Positions 44,848-52,241 of a stretch of DNA of 64,000 nucleotides are shown one piece after another. The DNA is taken from NCBI GenBank assembly GCA_020639215.1, contig JACKHA010000012.1:1-64000 (forward strand), read 5' to 3'. A program made the position numbers and the translations under genes. Each line of letters opens with the position of its first letter. The first letter of the stretch is position 1. The notes beneath the pieces were generated by a model, which did no database searches, had not been told where the DNA came from, and saw only the letters and a list, made by a program, of their open reading frames with translations. The DNA comes from Phycisphaeraceae bacterium (GTDB lineage Bacteria; Planctomycetota; Phycisphaerae; Phycisphaerales; UBA1924).

Positions 44848-45891
44848 TCACAGCCCCAGCAGCACGCGCACGCCGGCCTCCCCCACCATCACCAGCAGAA
44901 GCAGCGGCAGGTGCGCGATCGAGGCCAGGAACACCGCCTTGGCCCGCTTGGCCGTGCGCTCGCGCCCGAACTCGAGCACGAGCCACAGGAACCCGAGCCC
45001 CGTCAGTGTCGCGGCCACGATGGTCACGCCGCCCAGCAGCCCGGGCATCGCCAGCGCCGGGAGCAGCGTGGCCGGCAGCAGCAGCAGCGTCCAGCGCAGC
45101 ATCGACGCGGCGGTCCGCGCCCCGGTCGCGTCGCCGACCGACAGCACACGGTACCCGCCGGCCTCGTAGTGCTCGCGGTACTTCCACGCGATCGCCATGA
45201 AGTGCGGCATCTGCCACACGAACATCAACCCGAAGAGCGCCCAGCCGCCCGCGTGCCCGATCGGCGACGCCAGCCACGACCCGCCCGCAGCCGCTCCCGC
45301 CGACAGCGCGTGCCCCACCGCATACCACCCGATCAGCGGCGGCAGGGCGCCCGGGATCGCCCCCACCAGCGTCGACAGCGGGCTGGCCACCTTCATCGGC
45401 GTGTACAGCAGCAGGTACGTCACCACGCACGCAAGCGAGATCAGCGACGCCAGCGGGCCGCACACCAGCCACAGGCCCACCACGCCGATCGTCGACAGCC
45501 CTGTTCCGAGCCAGAACGCGGTCCGCGGCGACACCCGCCCCGACGGGATCGGGCGGCTGGCGGTCCGCTCCATGCACGCGTCCCGCGCGTGCTCGGACCA
45601 CATGTTCAAGGCGTTGGCCCCGGCCGCGCTGAACGCCGTGCCCAGCACGCAGCCGACCAGCGACACAAGCACGTCGAGCGTGCCCCAGGCCGAGCCGGGA
45701 GCCGCGCTCCAAACCCCGCCCCAGGCCCCGAGCGCCGCGAGCACGAACCCAACCAGGGCCGTGATCGTCACCATCCGGGTGATGCCCGGCTTGGTGCACT
45801 CGATCAGGTCGGCGATGGTCGGCAGCGATGCCGCACCTGCCCGCGTCGCCACGCCGGCGCTGTTCGCGCCAAGACCCTCCGCGCTCGACAT
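44848..45891 (-). CDS. ctaB: protoheme IX farnesyltransferase (heme O synthase)
   Basis: A 347-residue polytopic membrane enzyme of the UbiA family that attaches a farnesyl chain to heme B, giving heme O for cytochrome oxidase. The prenyl-diphosphate motif is visible as NMWSEHARDACMERTASRP (N-x3-D/E-x3-D-x2-M-x-R-T) near residues 95-113, and the second Asp-rich motif is replaced by the WQMPHFMAIAWKYREHYEAGG segment typical of CtaB. About nine membrane segments can be counted. The preceding codon region reads TTG, so the first ATG, 45891, is taken as start. Cytochrome oxidase genes are not in the window. Confidence 0.9.
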   Translation of the reverse strand: MSSAEGLGANSAGVATRAGAASLPTIADLIECTKPGITRMVTITALVGFVLAALGAWGGVWSAAPGSAWGTLDVLVSLVGCVLGTAFSAAGANALNMWSEHARDACMERTASRPIPSGRVSPRTAFWLGTGLSTIGVVGLWLVCGPLASLISLACVVTYLLLYTPMKVASPLSTLVGAIPGALPPLIGWYAVGHALSAGAAAGGSWLASPIGHAGGWALFGLMFVWQMPHFMAIAWKYREHYEAGGYRVLSVGDATGARTAASMLRWTLLLLPATLLPALAMPGLLGGVTIVAATLTGLGFLWLVLEFGRERTAKRAKAVFLASIAHLPLLLLVMVGEAGVRVLLGL

Positions 45892-46019
45892 CGTTGAGAG
45901 TCGTCCCAAGCCGCGCTCCAGACCCCGCTCCCCGCGTTCGACACGAGCCGGTACAAGCCACCGTCCAGACGACGAATCGGCTTCGGCCAGACGAGAGCGA
46001 TTCTAGCCTGGCAGGAGGG

Positions 46020-47036
46020 CTACAGCCCCACACGCTCCCCCTGCTCCGCCACCCGCATCCCCGCCGCCTCGACCTCCCCCACCGCCGCCGCCTCGCCCCG
46101 AACCAGCGGGTTCGTGTGATTCAGGTGGATGAATCGGACCTTGGCCCGCTCGTCCGCGTCCAGCGCGCCGAACCGCGCCAGGCTCTCGCGCACCGACGGG
46201 TGCGGGATCTGCGACATGTCGCGCCCGCCCAGCTCATCCCCGGAGAAGAACGTCGCGTCCAGATACGCGACATCGCACGCCCGGATCTCGTCCTCGATCA
46301 GGCGGGCCGGGCCGCCGCCCGCCGCCTCCCATCCGTCCCACCGCTCCCACTTGTCGATGTCCGGGATGTACAGCACCCGCACGCCCGGTCCGTCGATCCG
46401 GAACCCCACCGTCTCCGAGAACTCGTCCCGGTGCGGCACGAGCAGCGGCGTCACGCTGATCCGCTCGTTCAGCGCGACAGCCTCGCCGTCCGCGAGCGAC
46501 CGCACCTCGATGTTCCCCAGCGTCACCAGCTGGCTCCACGGCCCGTTCGCCCGAAGAAACTCGCCCATCCGCGGCATCGCGTACACCGGCACCCCAGCCG
46601 CCCCGGTCACTTCCCGCCCCAGGTCCTGCAACCCCGTGTAGTGCCCGACGTGCGCGTGCGTGAGCAGCACGCCGTCGAGCATCGCCTGCGACGCGGCCCC
46701 GGGCCTGTCCGCGTCCGGCGGGGCGATCTCATCCAGCAAACGCAACTGCTCGGCGAAGTCCGGCGTCGCGTCGATCAGCCACCGCTGCCCGCTGGCCGGG
46801 TCAACGATCGCCAGGCACGACACGAACCGACGCCGCGACTCATCCTCCCACGCGACACGGCAGCACGCGCGCCGGCACGCCGCCTGCGGATACCCGCCGT
46901 CCTGCGCGACGCCGAGGACGACGACGAAGGGGGCGGGGACCACGCCGTGCTCCGGCTGCGGCGAGCCCGAACCTGCACTCGCACCAACGCACACCGATGC
47001 GAGCAGACCCCCGAGCATGCCAAGCGAGTAGAACAT
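46020..47036 (-). CDS. exported PqqB-like metallo-beta-lactamase-fold protein
   Basis: A 338-residue protein with a signal peptide at about 1-22. The fold matches PqqB and MBL-fold proteins: VVVLGVAQDGGYPQAAC, FVSCLAIVDP, LLTHAHVGHYTGL and VAYLDATFF. The usual HxHxDH zinc motif here reads HAHVGH: the central Asp is replaced by Gly. PqqB proper is cytoplasmic and linked to PQQ synthesis genes; none are nearby and this protein is exported, so it is better called PqqB-like with unknown substrate. Start at an ATG with signal peptide; the ribosome site is weak. Confidence 0.78.
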   Translation of the reverse strand: MFYSLGMLGGLLASVCVGASAGSGSPQPEHGVVPAPFVVVLGVAQDGGYPQAACRRACCRVAWEDESRRRFVSCLAIVDPASGQRWLIDATPDFAEQLRLLDEIAPPDADRPGAASQAMLDGVLLTHAHVGHYTGLQDLGREVTGAAGVPVYAMPRMGEFLRANGPWSQLVTLGNIEVRSLADGEAVALNERISVTPLLVPHRDEFSETVGFRIDGPGVRVLYIPDIDKWERWDGWEAAGGGPARLIEDEIRACDVAYLDATFFSGDELGGRDMSQIPHPSVRESLARFGALDADERAKVRFIHLNHTNPLVRGEAAAVGEVEAAGMRVAEQGERVGL

Positions 47037-47115
47037 TCACGCACTCTACACCACGACCGCACACGCCGCCCCACCTGTGCCGCGTGCTTCGCGCACCTGT
47101 GCCGCACCTGCCGTC

Positions 47116-47235
47116 TCACACCCCCAGCAGAGCCGCCGCACCGAACTGCGACGCGATCAGGATCACCACCAGCACGAGCGAGATCGCGTCGTTGTACCCG
47201 TCGCTCCACGAATCGAACCAACGCCGCGCACGCAA
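47116..47235 (-). CDS. possible small single-pass membrane protein
   Basis: A 39-codon frame starting at TTG encodes a basic N-terminus (RARRW), a polar stretch ending DGYNDAIS and a hydrophobic segment LVLVVILIASQFGAAALLGV, then TGA. The sharp switch from basic to hydrophobic is typical of a small inner-membrane peptide and is unlike shadow frames in this DNA. However, no ATG or GTG is available and the ribosome site is poor. A role cannot be proposed. Confidence 0.3.
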   Translation of the reverse strand: MRARRWFDSWSDGYNDAISLVLVVILIASQFGAAALLGV

Positions 47236-47236
47236 A

Positions 47237-47266
47237 CCGCCCGCCGGGCGGCAACCCGGCGGGCGG
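47237..47266. repeat. perfect 12-bp inverted repeat
   Basis: GC-only 12-bp arms separated by a 6-base loop. It lies about 75 bp downstream of the thioredoxin stop. No T-run follows on either strand, so it may act as a processing or stabilising hairpin, not a clean terminator. Confidence 0.6.
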
Positions 47267-47339
47267 CGAGGGGGAACGACGCCTGTGGCAGGCGACTCGG
47301 ATGTGCCACATTCGTGTGGCCGGTGGCTCGGAGCGTGCC

Positions 47340-47681
47340 TCAGCCCGCGACCCGCGCCAAGCGCGCCTTGAGCGTCTCGCCCGACTGCACCCCCACCAGG
47401 CGATCAACCTCGCGACCGCCCTTGAAGATGATCAGCGTCGGGATCGACTGCACCCGGTGCGACGCCGCCGCATTCGGCGCCTGGTCCACGTCCAGCTTCG
47501 CGACGATCGCGCTGCTCCCCACGTCGGATGCGAGTCGATCGATCGTCGGCGCGATCGCGCGGCACGGCGGGCACCAAGGCGCCCAGAAGTCCACGAGCAC
47601 CGGCACGTCCGCGCCCTTGATCGCCTGGTGGAACGACTTGTCGTCGAGGTGGACGACCGGTGAGTCGGCTTGCGTGCCCAT
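47340..47681 (-). CDS. thioredoxin-like protein with CPPC active site
   Basis: A 113-residue thioredoxin of standard length. The active site is WCPPC at residues 36-40; classical thioredoxin has WCGPC, so the redox potential may differ. The rest fits: VLVDFWAPWC, KLDVDQAP, the cis-proline in SIPTLIIFKGG. AAAGGAG lies seven bases before the ATG. It is probably co-transcribed with the AhpD-like gene upstream (138 bases between). Confidence 0.9.
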   Translation of the reverse strand: MGTQADSPVVHLDDKSFHQAIKGADVPVLVDFWAPWCPPCRAIAPTIDRLASDVGSSAIVAKLDVDQAPNAAASHRVQSIPTLIIFKGGREVDRLVGVQSGETLKARLARVAG

Positions 47682-47704
47682 CGGACGCTCCTTTCAGATG
47701 GATC

Positions 47705-47733
47705 GGGCCCGCTGCCAACACCGAGGCGGGCCC
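47705..47733 (-). promoter_or_regulatory. hairpin in the thioredoxin leader
   Basis: A perfect 8-bp GC stem with a 13-base loop lies directly ahead of the thioredoxin ribosome site, between the two genes of the presumed pair. There is no U-run. It could attenuate read-through or protect a processed mRNA. Confidence 0.4.
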
Positions 47734-47819
47734 CGAATCACGCCGACCCGCGTTGGCGGATCGGCGCGGAGGGGATCGGAGAAGCGAGAACGTCCGGATC
47801 CGCTCGGGCTGTTCGACGA

Positions 47820-48374
47820 TCACCGGGCGCCAACGGTCTGGCGCGACTCCACCACGGGGAAGTCGATTTCCGTCGCGAACGCCCGGTTGAAGTAGTTGGT
47901 GAACACGTTGATCGCGACCGCCCCCACCACCTCGGCCAGCTCCGCGTCGGACAGCCCGGCGCCGCGGGCCGCCTCCACGTCGCCCGCCTCCACGCCGCCC
48001 TTGGTCTCGATGACCGAGCGGGCGAAGGCCAGCGCCGCCGCGGCCTTCGGATCGCTGGCCGAGCCGTCCCGGGCCGCGGCGATCTGGTCGGGCTTCAACC
48101 CCGCCATCTTGCCCAGAGCGCTGTGGGCCGAGAGGCAGTAGTTGCACGCGTTGGTCTCGGCGGCGAGCAGCGCGATCTGCTCGCGGATCGGTGCGGCCAA
48201 AGCCCCGGCGCCCAAGGCGCCGCTGAGACTTGCGTACCCCTTGAGCACCGCGGGCGAGTTGCCCATCACCTTCATCATGTTGGGCACGGTGCCCAGGGCC
48301 TTCTTGAGCGAGGCGAAGATCTCCTGGTTCGAGCCGGTCGCGGTCTCGGGATTCTGGATCGGAAGACGGGCCAT
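47820..48374 (-). CDS. carboxymuconolactone decarboxylase / AhpD-like peroxidase-family protein
   Basis: A 184-residue all-helical protein. The redox motif is Glu73-Cys77-x-x-Cys80-x3-His84 (ETNACNYCLSAHSALGKM), the AhpD/CMD signature in which two cysteines and a histidine form a disulfide-based alkylhydroperoxidase site. The start has AAAGGA seven bases upstream. A motif close to ECF41 promoters lies about 110 bp upstream. Thioredoxin follows on the same strand, consistent with a peroxide-reduction pair. Confidence 0.87.
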   Translation of the reverse strand: MARLPIQNPETATGSNQEIFASLKKALGTVPNMMKVMGNSPAVLKGYASLSGALGAGALAAPIREQIALLAAETNACNYCLSAHSALGKMAGLKPDQIAAARDGSASDPKAAAALAFARSVIETKGGVEAGDVEAARGAGLSDAELAEVVGAVAINVFTNYFNRAFATEIDFPVVESRQTVGAR

Positions 48375-48483
48375 GGTGCGTTCCTTTCGGTCGTGGCGAC
48401 AGCCGGGGCGACAGGGGGCCGCCCTTGCCCGCCGCGGGTTGTCTTTCAGTCCGGCCGCCACATGGCGACCGCCACGACAAGTA

Positions 48484-48510
48484 GATGAGGGCCGGGCGAG
48501 GGATGTGACA
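48484..48510 (-). promoter_or_regulatory. ECF41-like promoter motif ahead of the AhpD-like gene
   Basis: On the minus strand TGTCACA (48504-48510) is followed after 16 bases by CATC (48484-48487). ECF41 sigma factors are described as using TGTCACA and CGTC with about 16 bases between, and their targets are often carboxymuconolactone decarboxylases. The -35 match is perfect, the -10 is three of four. Confidence 0.4.
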
Positions 48511-48613
48511 AAGAAGCAGCGCCCGACGCGCGAGCGTCGTGGTCCCGCTGGGCTATCGCTCCAACGCACAGGTTGGATTCGGGGGTCACGCCGGACGGGC
48601 GGATGTGCCGCCA

Positions 48614-49588
48614 TCACACCCGCGTCGGCGCATCCTCTTCCGAAGCGTCGATGTCGTCCTCCGCTTCGGCGTCCTCGTCCTCATCCTCTTCCGCCCGATC
48701 CGGGAACGCCGTCCGCTCCATCGCCAGCACCCAGTCCTCGACCGCCTGGGCGTAGTGGTACAGGTCGATCTTGACCTCCTGCCCGCCCAGCCCCGCGTGC
48801 CCCGACTTGATCTTCAGGAACACGATGAACTTGTCCCACCGCCGCTTGTCCACGTCCTCCAGGTCGCCCGGCGTCACCACATGCCCGCCCGGCACCGTCA
48901 GACGCTGGCCGTCTGGTTCCCACGAGTACCGCTTGCCCGCCACCCGCACGAACTTGAACAGCAACCACGGCCCGATCGAGAACCCGATCGCGACAAACAG
49001 CCACTGGGCCGGGATGTCGTACACCGCCAGCGGCGCGGGGGCCGTGCGCGACGTCCACTCCCGCTCCAGCGTGCCGAGGCGCTCGGTCGGATTCTCAATG
49101 GTCGTGTGCTCGGGGCTCACGTGCCCGATGCGGCTCAGCGCGTCGAGCCACGCGAGGCGTTTTTGGTCCATCTCGCCCAGGTTCCCGGTGCCGCCCCGTG
49201 ACCGCTCGCGCAAGGACGCCAGCTCGGCCGCCGGGTCGGCGATCGTCGCCTGCCCGAGGCGTCCCCCGCTGGACCACGCCCGCAGGTACTCGAGCTGCTT
49301 CCGCTCCGCGTCGAGGCGTCCCCGTTCCGGGTACACCACCACCGCGTCGTACAGCCCCCACGCCCCGAACCCGAGCAGCACGATGGCGAACCCGAGCGTC
49401 TTGAGCCACCAGCGCGGCGCCAGGCGGGACGTGCCGGGCTCCAGCACCGACGCCGGCGGCCCCACGTCCTCCTCATCCTCTTCGACTTCGGAATCGATGG
49501 CCTCGGCCTCGTCCGGGGCCTCCTCGCCCACGTCCTCATGGGCCGCCCCGCCGTCGATCGGCTCGTGCTCGTCGCGATGCTCTGCCAT
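48614..49588 (-). CDS. acidic two-pass membrane protein of unknown function
   Basis: A 324-residue protein I do not recognise. Residues 1-55 are strongly acidic, a first membrane segment spans about 61-84 (LGFAIVLLGFGAWGLYDAVV), a charged coiled-coil-like stretch follows to about 185, a second membrane segment is near 194-215, and residues about 220-290 form a conserved-looking domain (WDKFIVFLKIKSGHAGLGG, KIDLYHYAQAVEDWVL). The last 30 residues are again acidic. GGAGG lies six bases before the ATG at 49588, a strong start. Confidence 0.75.
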   Translation of the reverse strand: MAEHRDEHEPIDGGAAHEDVGEEAPDEAEAIDSEVEEDEEDVGPPASVLEPGTSRLAPRWWLKTLGFAIVLLGFGAWGLYDAVVVYPERGRLDAERKQLEYLRAWSSGGRLGQATIADPAAELASLRERSRGGTGNLGEMDQKRLAWLDALSRIGHVSPEHTTIENPTERLGTLEREWTSRTAPAPLAVYDIPAQWLFVAIGFSIGPWLLFKFVRVAGKRYSWEPDGQRLTVPGGHVVTPGDLEDVDKRRWDKFIVFLKIKSGHAGLGGQEVKIDLYHYAQAVEDWVLAMERTAFPDRAEEDEDEDAEAEDDIDASEEDAPTRV

Positions 49589-49683
49589 GTCGCCCTCCGG
49601 CTGAGCCCGTGTCATCGGCCCGACCCGAGGGTATTCGTCGGCGAACCGCCAAAACCCTGCCCCTGGGCCGCCCGCTCGGCCCG

Positions 49684-49911
49684 TTACTCCAGAGGCGTTC
49701 GGTCCAGCGCCAGGCTCCACCACCGCTCGGCCCGGGCCAGCCCCCCGGGGCGTGACGCCATCGACCCGAATCCGCCCTCGCTGACCCGGCGCGTCGGGAT
49801 CCGCGGCACGTCGTACGGGCGGGCCATCGCCTCGGTCAGCCAGAGCGAATGCACCAGGCGAGCCCTCCTCCCAGCCTCCATGCGACCACGCTTCGAGAAC
49901 CACCACCGCAT
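49684..49911 (-). CDS. hypothetical small basic protein
   Basis: A 75-codon frame ending 95 bases before the acidic membrane protein gene on the same strand. It is rich in Arg and Trp with no recognised motif. The composition (Arg/Trp/Ser, no shadow-type long runs) is plausible for a real protein, but the start has no ribosome site; an ATG at 49881 with a similar context is an alternative. Confidence 0.4.
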   Translation of the reverse strand: MRWWFSKRGRMEAGRRARLVHSLWLTEAMARPYDVPRIPTRRVSEGGFGSMASRPGGLARAERWWSLALDRTPLE

Positions 49912-50056
49912 GGGCCCATGATACAGACGCCGCGCCCGCCGCTTTCTTGTTCGCCCCGGAAACTCCGCCTCGCGGGGCGCACGGTGCGATACCTTGGAAC
50001 TGCCCGCCCGTGCTCACCCGCGGAACCGGACCGCTCCCGCCCGCGCACCCTCAGCG

Positions 50057-50791
50057 ATGCCCCCGCCGAAGCCGCTCCAGTTCGACGCTGTCGAACCCCA
50101 CAAACAGGGGGGCGATCGGGCTAGGCCTCAAACTCACCGATCGGCGGAAAGAACGGAAGAGGAACTCGTCCGAGCGATTCAGGGCGGCGACCAGGAGGCC
50201 TGGCGCGACCTGGCCCGGCGGGTGTTGCCGCGGTTGTATGCCCTTTGTTATCGGATGATGGGGCGTCGGGAGGACGCCGCGGACGCGGCCCAGGCCGCCA
50301 TGCTCCGCCTGCTGCAGGTCATCGGGCAGTACGACGGGCGGAGCCGGTTCTCGACCTGGGCCTACCGGGTCACGACCAACATCTGCATCTCGCGCCTGCG
50401 GTCGGCGAAGGTCCGTCGGACGGCCAGCCTGGACGGCGGGCGGGGTCCCGACCCGGGGGCTGGCTCCGGGCGGACAATGGAGCCGCAGGGTCGGGAACCG
50501 GACCCGGGTTCGAGCGTCGAACACTCCGACGCGGCGGCCCGGTTGGTCCGGGCGATGCGGACGCTGGAGCCGGAGCAGCGGGCGATTCTGATTCTCCGGG
50601 ACGGTCAGGACCTTGCGTACGACAGGATCGCAGAGGTGCTGGGGATCGGGATCGGAACGGTCAAGAGCCGCCTGTTCCGGGCCCGCGGCGCGCTCCGCGA
50701 GGCGATGGAGGGGATGGGATACTCGCCCGAGGCTTCGCGCGGGCGCGACCCGGGTTCGGGAGCAGCGGAGACGGAGGCAGACGGCAAGTAA
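50057..50791 (+). CDS. ECF-type RNA polymerase sigma factor
   Basis: A 244-residue sigma-70 family protein. Region 2 is visible as EDAADAAQAAMLRLLQVIGQYDGRSRFSTWAYRVTTN, and region 4 as LEPEQRAILILRDGQDLAYDRIAEVLGIGIGTVKSRLFRARG, with a Gly/Arg-rich linker between and a short unstructured tail. There is no C-terminal SnoaL-like extension, so it is not an ECF41 type. The start at 50057 is uncertain because no ribosome site is evident. The next gene, 25 bases downstream, is a putative anti-sigma factor. Confidence 0.88.
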   Translation: MPPPKPLQFDAVEPHKQGGDRARPQTHRSAERTEEELVRAIQGGDQEAWRDLARRVLPRLYALCYRMMGRREDAADAAQAAMLRLLQVIGQYDGRSRFSTWAYRVTTNICISRLRSAKVRRTASLDGGRGPDPGAGSGRTMEPQGREPDPGSSVEHSDAAARLVRAMRTLEPEQRAILILRDGQDLAYDRIAEVLGIGIGTVKSRLFRARGALREAMEGMGYSPEASRGRDPGSGAAETEADGK

Positions 50792-50816
50792 AACGAAGCA
50801 AGCGTGACGACCCGAC

Positions 50817-52124
50817 ATGGCGAGCAACCACTCCAACCCGAATCACGCCGCTCCGAGCCCTTCGGACGAGGCGATGCTCGCGTTCGTCGAGGGCGAGTTG
50901 GGCGGGCCCGAGGAGGCGGCGCTGCGCCGGGCGCTGGCACGTTCGCCGCAGGTGATGCTCCGCCTGGAGGCGATGCGGCGCGAGCGTGCGGTGCTGCGCG
51001 GCGTGCTGCTACGCGAGCCGTACATCCCGGCGTCGGTGCAGCGCCGGATGGAGCGGGCTGTCGAAACAGGAATCGAGCGTGCCAAGGGCCGGCGGAGCCC
51101 GTCGCGTTCGGCGTTGGAACCCGCCGGAGCCGCGCCCACCGGGCTTGCGCCGGATGCCCACGACGTCCCGCTCATCCATAGCATCCCGATCGATCGCGCG
51201 TTGCCGCGCCGGTCCTGGAACTCCGGCGGGCTGGGCGTGGGCCTGGCGACGGCGGCGGCGATCGCGTTGGTTGTGGGCGGCGTGCTGGCGACGATCAACA
51301 TCCGCCCGCCGACGGCGACCAACTCCGCAGCGCCTTCCATCGCACGTGGGGGCGGCGTTGCGCCCGCCTCGCCCGACTCGCTCGCGACGGCGTCGCCGAG
51401 GCTCGCGGAACGAACCGCCGGCGAATCGGGCGCGCCATCAGTCGTTGCCGCCGACGCGCTGGCCGACCCGATCGCGGCGGCATCCGCGCCGTCGCTGGCT
51501 GGCGATCCGATCGTGGGCGTGTCTGAGCCGGGGCCTTCGACGCGCCTGCTGCCGGGGCGGGTGGCCCGCACCCAGGTCATGGCTCTGGCCGAGCAACGTC
51601 GCCTGGCCCTGCGAGTCTCGGCGCCCGAACCGCGAAACGTGATCGCGGCCATGGAGGCCGCGGCCGGCGACGCGGATCGCCCGGCGTGGCGCGTCCGCAC
51701 CGACGCCCCGGCGACCCTGGCCGGCTCGATGGGCCTGACGCTCGCGCCGTGGGATGAGCAGGCGACCAGCCCGACGAGCGACACGCTGGCCACCGGACCC
51801 GAGAGCGTGCCCGGCGCACCGACGCGCCTCGCCGAGACGCCGCCCGCCGATCCCGACGCGTGGCTGCTGCGTCCGACCGACGACGCGCTGGCGGTGTACC
51901 TGGCCGAGGTCGATCTCACCGAGGCCGGGCTTCGGACTTTGGAGCGGGACCTGGGCCGTGCCGCGGGCGGGAGCAGCGGGTTTGCGGCGCTCGAGACCTC
52001 GCTCGACGGGGTGATCGGCGGGCCGACGCTGCTGGTGCCGGCCCAGGACGTGATCTGGTGGTACGACTCGCCGCGCGAGTGGTCGAAGCGGGCGTTGGTG
52101 CCGATCGTGATCGAGCGGCCGTGA
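50817..52124 (+). CDS. putative membrane-bound anti-sigma factor
   Basis: A 435-residue protein with an N-terminal acidic helical region of about 90 residues (DEAMLAFVEGELGGPEEAAL) resembling anti-sigma domains, one membrane segment at about 137-161 (GGLGVGLATAAAIALVVGGVL), and a long Ala/Pro-rich extracytoplasmic part ending in a compact domain with WYDSPREWSKRALVPIVIERP. I see no zinc-binding anti-sigma motif (HxxxCxxC). The assignment rests on the operon position immediately after the sigma gene and the N-terminal helix. Confidence 0.68.
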   Translation: MASNHSNPNHAAPSPSDEAMLAFVEGELGGPEEAALRRALARSPQVMLRLEAMRRERAVLRGVLLREPYIPASVQRRMERAVETGIERAKGRRSPSRSALEPAGAAPTGLAPDAHDVPLIHSIPIDRALPRRSWNSGGLGVGLATAAAIALVVGGVLATINIRPPTATNSAAPSIARGGGVAPASPDSLATASPRLAERTAGESGAPSVVAADALADPIAAASAPSLAGDPIVGVSEPGPSTRLLPGRVARTQVMALAEQRRLALRVSAPEPRNVIAAMEAAAGDADRPAWRVRTDAPATLAGSMGLTLAPWDEQATSPTSDTLATGPESVPGAPTRLAETPPADPDAWLLRPTDDALAVYLAEVDLTEAGLRTLERDLGRAAGGSSGFAALETSLDGVIGGPTLLVPAQDVIWWYDSPREWSKRALVPIVIERP

Positions 52125-52130
52125 AGGCGG

Positions 52131-52165
52131 GTTCACCACGGAGACACGAAGAGCACTGAGGAAGG
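52131..52165 (+). repeat. single arm of an intergenic repeat
   Basis: Contains CACCACGGAGACACGAAGAG, the purine-rich unit type seen in many planctomycete intergenic repeats and related to the arms of elements A and B. No inverted partner is found nearby, so it looks like a remnant. Confidence 0.45.
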
Positions 52166-52241
52166 CAGGATGCGGGGAGGGGCAAGGGCCCGCTCCCGGA
52201 TTCGCGTCGTTCCGCTAAGTGCGTGCGTCGGTCCACCGGAG

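Larger units (their letters stand above)
47037..47339. other. 303-bp region between the PqqB-like and thioredoxin genes
   Basis: Contains a perfect 12-bp inverted repeat and a possible 39-codon membrane peptide gene (both listed separately). I see no promoter with good matches and no tRNA. Confidence 0.5.

Noticed and set aside
47190..47215. GGTTCGATTC-like T-loop on the minus strand suggesting a tRNA
   Set aside because: No acceptor stem, D arm or anticodon arm can be built around it, and the bases fit a candidate peptide gene instead.
50057..50791. ECF sigma considered as the factor for the ECF41-like promoter at 48484
   Set aside because: It has no SnoaL-like C-terminal extension and is paired with a membrane anti-sigma, unlike ECF41.
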